The notes below the pieces were generated by a model. It searched no databases. It saw only the letters and a program-made list of their open reading frames with translations, and was not told the origin of the DNA. A program made the translations under genes and the position numbers. This document shows, piece after piece, positions 60,580 through 64,000 of a DNA stretch of 64,000 nt (position 1 is the stretch's first letter; the number at the start of each line of letters is the position of its first letter). This DNA comes from JACMLD01 sp039916305 (GTDB lineage: Bacteria > Bacteroidota > Bacteroidia > Chitinophagales > Chitinophagaceae): positions 124,001 through 188,000 of the forward strand of contig JBDSLR010000006.1 of assembly GCA_039916305.1 (NCBI GenBank). The letters are read 5' to 3'.

Positions 60580-62295
60580 TTATTTAATAAAATTATCAGG
60601 ATTATTATCCCAGAATACTTTTTGAACTGCGTTGCCCGGATCTTTCTGGGCAGGTGCGTTTGAGTTTCTGTTAACAAATACTGAGGGATAAAAGAAAGAA
60701 CGCATAAAGAAACCAGGATTGGGAACGGCCACTGCTATTTGCGAATTAGCTGGTTTGCCGGTTCTCCTGAGGTTATTGTAAGTTTCCAGGCCATTTCCCC
60801 AGGCTGCTATATAATATTCGGTCATTACAATATTCAATCTTGAATCTGCGCTGGTAGCCGTATCGTAATTAGCTACTACGAGATTTACGTAATTGTCAAC
60901 TTGTGTACTGGTAGGTACAAAGGCTGGGTCCGGTGTTACATTTACCGTTGCAGGAAAAGCTATCACTTTGGTAATAGATGCTCTTACACCTTTTTCCAGT
61001 AATGAACGGGTAGTACCTGCCGTGGTGATACCCAGGGCCAATGAAGCTTCTGCCTCCAGGAAAGACGTAAAGGACGATAACCAGATGGGAAGGATGCCCG
61101 CACCCTGGCCGCCCATACCGAGTGAAACTTGTGCAAACTGGTTGCCATCAAATTGTCCGCCTGCAGGATAAACACCCCATGCTGTTGTATAACTGCCATC
61201 AGGTGGCGCACCACTGTTGTCACCATGGTCGCGGCCATGATAACCCCTTGTTACTGTGCAATAAGGGGTTTGTTCAGGTACAGGAGGATACCAGGAAGGA
61301 AACTGGGATGTTCCAATCTGTGATTTAGGGCAGCAAGGGCAGGTAGAAGAAGTAGCCCATGAATAGGTACCCGTTTGCCGATAAAAATAGTAGCGTGTTC
61401 TTGGGTCACCATTATCTGGCCGGGTAATGCCGCCGTATTTTTGTGTTGTAATCAACCACATGTAATAATTAGAAAGATATTCGCCGTTACCGCTGTTGGT
61501 ATAACCTGATGCATAATGAGGATGCCTGCTGTCTGGCGATGTAACAGATGTTCCGTAACGGAAAACTAAATCCTGGGCGGCAGTATTAATCAGGTTGTTT
61601 TCTGTTATTAAAGCCTGTATTTTAGGCAACACGGTATTGTCTACCAGGCGAACCTGCATGTATAATTTAAGCTTAAGTGTTTTTGCAAAACTTGTCCAGT
61701 TGGCCTTATTGCCACCGTAAAACAAATCTGTTCCGTTAAAGGCGGCAGCATTTGGTTTTGCAAAATCTGCAATGGCGCTATCCAGTAATCCCTGGGCAGC
61801 TGCATAAACACTGGCCCCTTTATCTACTTTTGGAACGGTGTTTTCATTTCCAAGTGTAGCTTCTGAATAAGGAACATCTCCAAAATTGTCTACCAGTATG
61901 CTTAGTGTAAACGCTTTTAATATCCTGGCGATACCCGACTGGAGATATTTTCTTTGTGTTTGCGCTAGTGGCACCAATGCGTTGGCATTGGTTAATACAC
62001 CTGAATAAGCGTTTGTCCACTGTGCGTCAAAACTGGAGGGTGTATATCCGTTGCGGTAAAAAGGACCGTTCCAGTGCTGCATTTTGCTTAACTGGCCGGC
62101 ATTATCGCCAGCGCCTGACCATAAATAAGTAAAATCAAGCTGCACTTCATTCAGGTACAGATCCACGTCTGCCGTTGAAGGACTTGGAAAATTAGGATTT
62201 ACCAGTAATTTATCGAATTGCTTTTTACAGGAAGGCGATACCGCCGCCAGCAACAGCAGTCCAAGTATCCCGGGTAATATTTTTTTATAATTCAT
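60580..62295 (-). CDS. SusD/RagB-family outer-membrane lipoprotein (SusD-like_2 type)
   Basis: This 571-residue lipoprotein is the partner of the SusC encoded just upstream. The signal peptide ends at lipobox SPSC (Cys23). The N-terminal phrases LWSGAGDNAG and LSKMQHWNG, and the central FGDVPYSEA segment (about 138-146), belong to the SusD-like_2 group, which differs from the RagB type of the other two pairs and is often linked to peptide, starch-like or organic-molecule uptake. A CPCCPKS cysteine cluster (about residue 320) is unusual for this family and might bind a metal. The substrate is unknown. Confidence 0.92.
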   Translation of the reverse strand: MNYKKILPGILGLLLLAAVSPSCKKQFDKLLVNPNFPSPSTADVDLYLNEVQLDFTYLWSGAGDNAGQLSKMQHWNGPFYRNGYTPSSFDAQWTNAYSGVLTNANALVPLAQTQRKYLQSGIARILKAFTLSILVDNFGDVPYSEATLGNENTVPKVDKGASVYAAAQGLLDSAIADFAKPNAAAFNGTDLFYGGNKANWTSFAKTLKLKLYMQVRLVDNTVLPKIQALITENNLINTAAQDLVFRYGTSVTSPDSRHPHYASGYTNSGNGEYLSNYYMWLITTQKYGGITRPDNGDPRTRYYFYRQTGTYSWATSSTCPCCPKSQIGTSQFPSWYPPVPEQTPYCTVTRGYHGRDHGDNSGAPPDGSYTTAWGVYPAGGQFDGNQFAQVSLGMGGQGAGILPIWLSSFTSFLEAEASLALGITTAGTTRSLLEKGVRASITKVIAFPATVNVTPDPAFVPTSTQVDNYVNLVVANYDTATSADSRLNIVMTEYYIAAWGNGLETYNNLRRTGKPANSQIAVAVPNPGFFMRSFFYPSVFVNRNSNAPAQKDPGNAVQKVFWDNNPDNFIK

Positions 62296-62314
62296 AATTA
62301 TAATTTTATTTTTT

Positions 62315-64000
62315 TTAGAAAGTTACTCTGATGCTTGCACCCATACGACGTGCTGACGGACCCGAGAGAAATTCAAATCCTCTTCCATTACCTACACCAA
62401 GACCCGAAGCTTCAGGATCAAAATGTACATATTTAGGAAAGTTGGGCGCGTAATACCAGAGGTTCGTTCCTGAAAGACTAAGTGAAATAGACCCAAAAGG
62501 TGTTTTTGATAATAAACTGGCGGGCAGGCTATAAGACAAAGAAGCTTCTCTTAACCTGATACAGGTGGCATCAAAAATAGCGGCTTCGTCTGCTGCACCA
62601 TTGGTGATACTGTTTCCGTAATAAGCCTGGGAAGAAGAAATCTGGATATTATTTGGTCTGCCGTCTTCCAGTACACCAGGTAAAATATAAGAAGCGGCCC
62701 TGTCAAATTCTGTGTCTTTTGTTACACCACGTCCCAGCAAAGCACCTGCGGTACCAGAAAACATTTCGCCGCCCTGTGTGTAATCCCACTGCATCCTGAA
62801 ACCGATGCCTTTATAACTCAGGTTGCTGATACCCGTTACTTTATATAACGCATTGGGGTCACCGATAACACCGATATCGTTTGAATTGATATAGTTGCCA
62901 TCTGTACCTACCAGGCGCTGGCCTGTTTTTGGATCTTTTTGAAAATAACTGGCCATGATAACGCCCAGGGGGTAACCGTTTTTGGCAAATGTTCCTTCAT
63001 TGGAATAACCCGCTGTATTTACCTGGGGAAGGTAGTCTGGTATATCAGACACCATGCTCTTGTTCAGGGTATACAAACCATCTACCTGCCATTTCCAGTC
63101 TTTGTTCTCAAATACGGTAACGCCCAGTTGCACTTCTATACCTTTATTGGTAACCGTACCCGCGTTGATCTGCTGTGCGGTATAACCTGTGCTTGGGTCA
63201 AGATCCCTTCTTAAGATCTGGTCGTTGGCAACCCTTTTGTACAGCGTTAAATCCAGTGACACTTTATTACCAAAGAATTTACCTTCTATACCGGCTTCTG
63301 TTTCTTTCAGTAATTCAGGTTTCAGGTCTGTATTGGGTAACAGGTTGGGAATTGAGTTTACGTTTACCGCCGTTCCACTTGCATTTACGAATGCCCGGGA
63401 TGCAATAAACAAGGATGTCCTGGTAGCATACGGAGGAGGGAAATTAGCACTGGTAGAATAACCAATCCTTAATTTAAGGTAGTTGATGTTTTTGTTATTC
63501 TGCAGCGCAGGTATGGCCGAGGTTGGAATGAAAGAAAGGGCGGCATTTGGATAAAAGATGCTCCTGTTTTCCTCTTCAACGGTCGATTTCCAGCTATTAC
63601 GTCCACCTAAAGTAAGAAAAGCATAATCTTTAAAAGCTACTGTACCTGTTGCAAAGGCACCCAGTACCAGTAACTGCTGCGTGTAGTTGAGCGAGCGGCC
63701 GTTTTCACTGGAAGTAGCATGATTAATAAAGTTAGCATGATTCATCAGGCCGTATACCAGTTGTTGTGTGCTGGTCATGCCGGTTTGCTCGTATTTATCT
63801 TCTCTTCTGTTAACACCTGCGTCTGCATTAAGGCTGAAATTACCGCCCAGGGCGTGATTAAAGCTTAGCAACAAGGTATGATCCCAGATGGTGTTGATGC
63901 CAGTAGACGTTCTTAAAATGCCGGTAGGGGTAGCAACACCACCTTTATTTTGGGAGTATTCCTGGTACTCACTGTAATTATCATATCCAACACGGTACGT
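62315..64000 (-). CDS. SusC/RagA-family TonB-linked transporter, C-terminal part (cut by window edge)
   Basis: The frame is open to the right edge of the window (about 561 residues visible), so the signal peptide, the regulatory-like domain and the plug lie outside. The internal TTG at 63874 is not a start. The visible part is beta-barrel with alternating aromatic residues and the usual barrel phrases: SLDLTLYKRVANDQIL, GIEVQLGVTVFENKDW, FRMQWDYTQGGEMFSGT. The end GPSARRMGASIRVTF is the typical final strand with a terminal Phe. SusD starts 19 bp downstream, so with the next two genes it is a three-gene uptake operon. Confidence 0.92.
   Translation of the reverse strand, partial: TYRVGYDNYSEYQEYSQNKGGVATPTGILRTSTGINTIWDHTLLLSFNHALGGNFSLNADAGVNRREDKYEQTGMTSTQQLVYGLMNHANFINHATSSENGRSLNYTQQLLVLGAFATGTVAFKDYAFLTLGGRNSWKSTVEEENRSIFYPNAALSFIPTSAIPALQNNKNINYLKLRIGYSTSANFPPPYATRTSLFIASRAFVNASGTAVNVNSIPNLLPNTDLKPELLKETEAGIEGKFFGNKVSLDLTLYKRVANDQILRRDLDPSTGYTAQQINAGTVTNKGIEVQLGVTVFENKDWKWQVDGLYTLNKSMVSDIPDYLPQVNTAGYSNEGTFAKNGYPLGVIMASYFQKDPKTGQRLVGTDGNYINSNDIGVIGDPNALYKVTGISNLSYKGIGFRMQWDYTQGGEMFSGTAGALLGRGVTKDTEFDRAASYILPGVLEDGRPNNIQISSSQAYYGNSITNGAADEAAIFDATCIRLREASLSYSLPASLLSKTPFGSISLSLSGTNLWYYAPNFPKYVHFDPEASGLGVGNGRGFEFLSGPSARRMGASIRVTF

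Noticed and set aside
1..64000. tRNA, rRNA, insertion sequences, prophage genes or defence systems
   Set aside because: No cloverleaf with a TTCRANNC arm, no rRNA-like blocks, and no transposase, integrase, restriction, toxin-antitoxin or Cas proteins were found in any frame examined.

Overview
The window comes from a Bacteroidota chromosome, most likely the family Chitinophagaceae. The evidence is three SusC/SusD pairs, gliding genes gldD and gldE beside ssb and mutY, near absence of Shine-Dalgarno sequences, several promoters of the TTTG / TAnnTTTG type, and a minimal carbamoyl-phosphate synthase large subunit. The genus cannot be fixed from the sequence alone. Both ends are cut inside genes.

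Layout. 1-11.2 kb: the end of an unknown gene, then two SusC/SusD outer-membrane uptake loci on the + strand. The first is more AT-rich than its surroundings and is followed by a broken lipoprotein gene. 11.2-18.4 kb (- strand): a thioredoxin-fold lipoprotein, gatB, a twin-PDZ envelope protein and alaS. 18.5-24.6 kb: an M23 peptidase and a MerR regulator (+), then a MscS channel, a small operon (gamma-glutamylcyclotransferase-like protein, LpxH-type phosphoesterase, propeller-like exported protein) and a LUD protein (-). 24.7-34 kb: ftsH with rsfS, divergent birA, an HExxH protein, an EamA transporter, purH and comEC. 34-40 kb: a two-domain YncE/phosphoesterase protein and a tricorn-type protease (+). 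40-44.2 kb: DinB, carB and a small exported protein (-). 44.4-48.3 kb (+): an M23 peptidase, Bcp peroxiredoxin, and a mono-haem lipoprotein followed by a DUF5777 barrel. 48.5-56.1 kb (-): a deacetylase-like protein, a LutB-like ferredoxin protein, DUF3109, gldD, gldE, ssb and mutY. 56.3-59.4 kb (+): HU, a TPR protein, a 31-residue very basic protein of the AURKAIP1/COX24 (mS38) type, and RNase G. 59.6-64 kb (-): a third SusC/SusD locus with an intact third lipoprotein gene.

Most genes are housekeeping or envelope functions. The least explained signal is a set of small repeats scattered through the window. They are built from diverged 7-bp units, usually as two inverted arms. At least seven sites carry them, and one sits in frame inside birA and adds about 36 residues to the enzyme. 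No transposase, phage, CRISPR array, tRNA or rRNA was seen.
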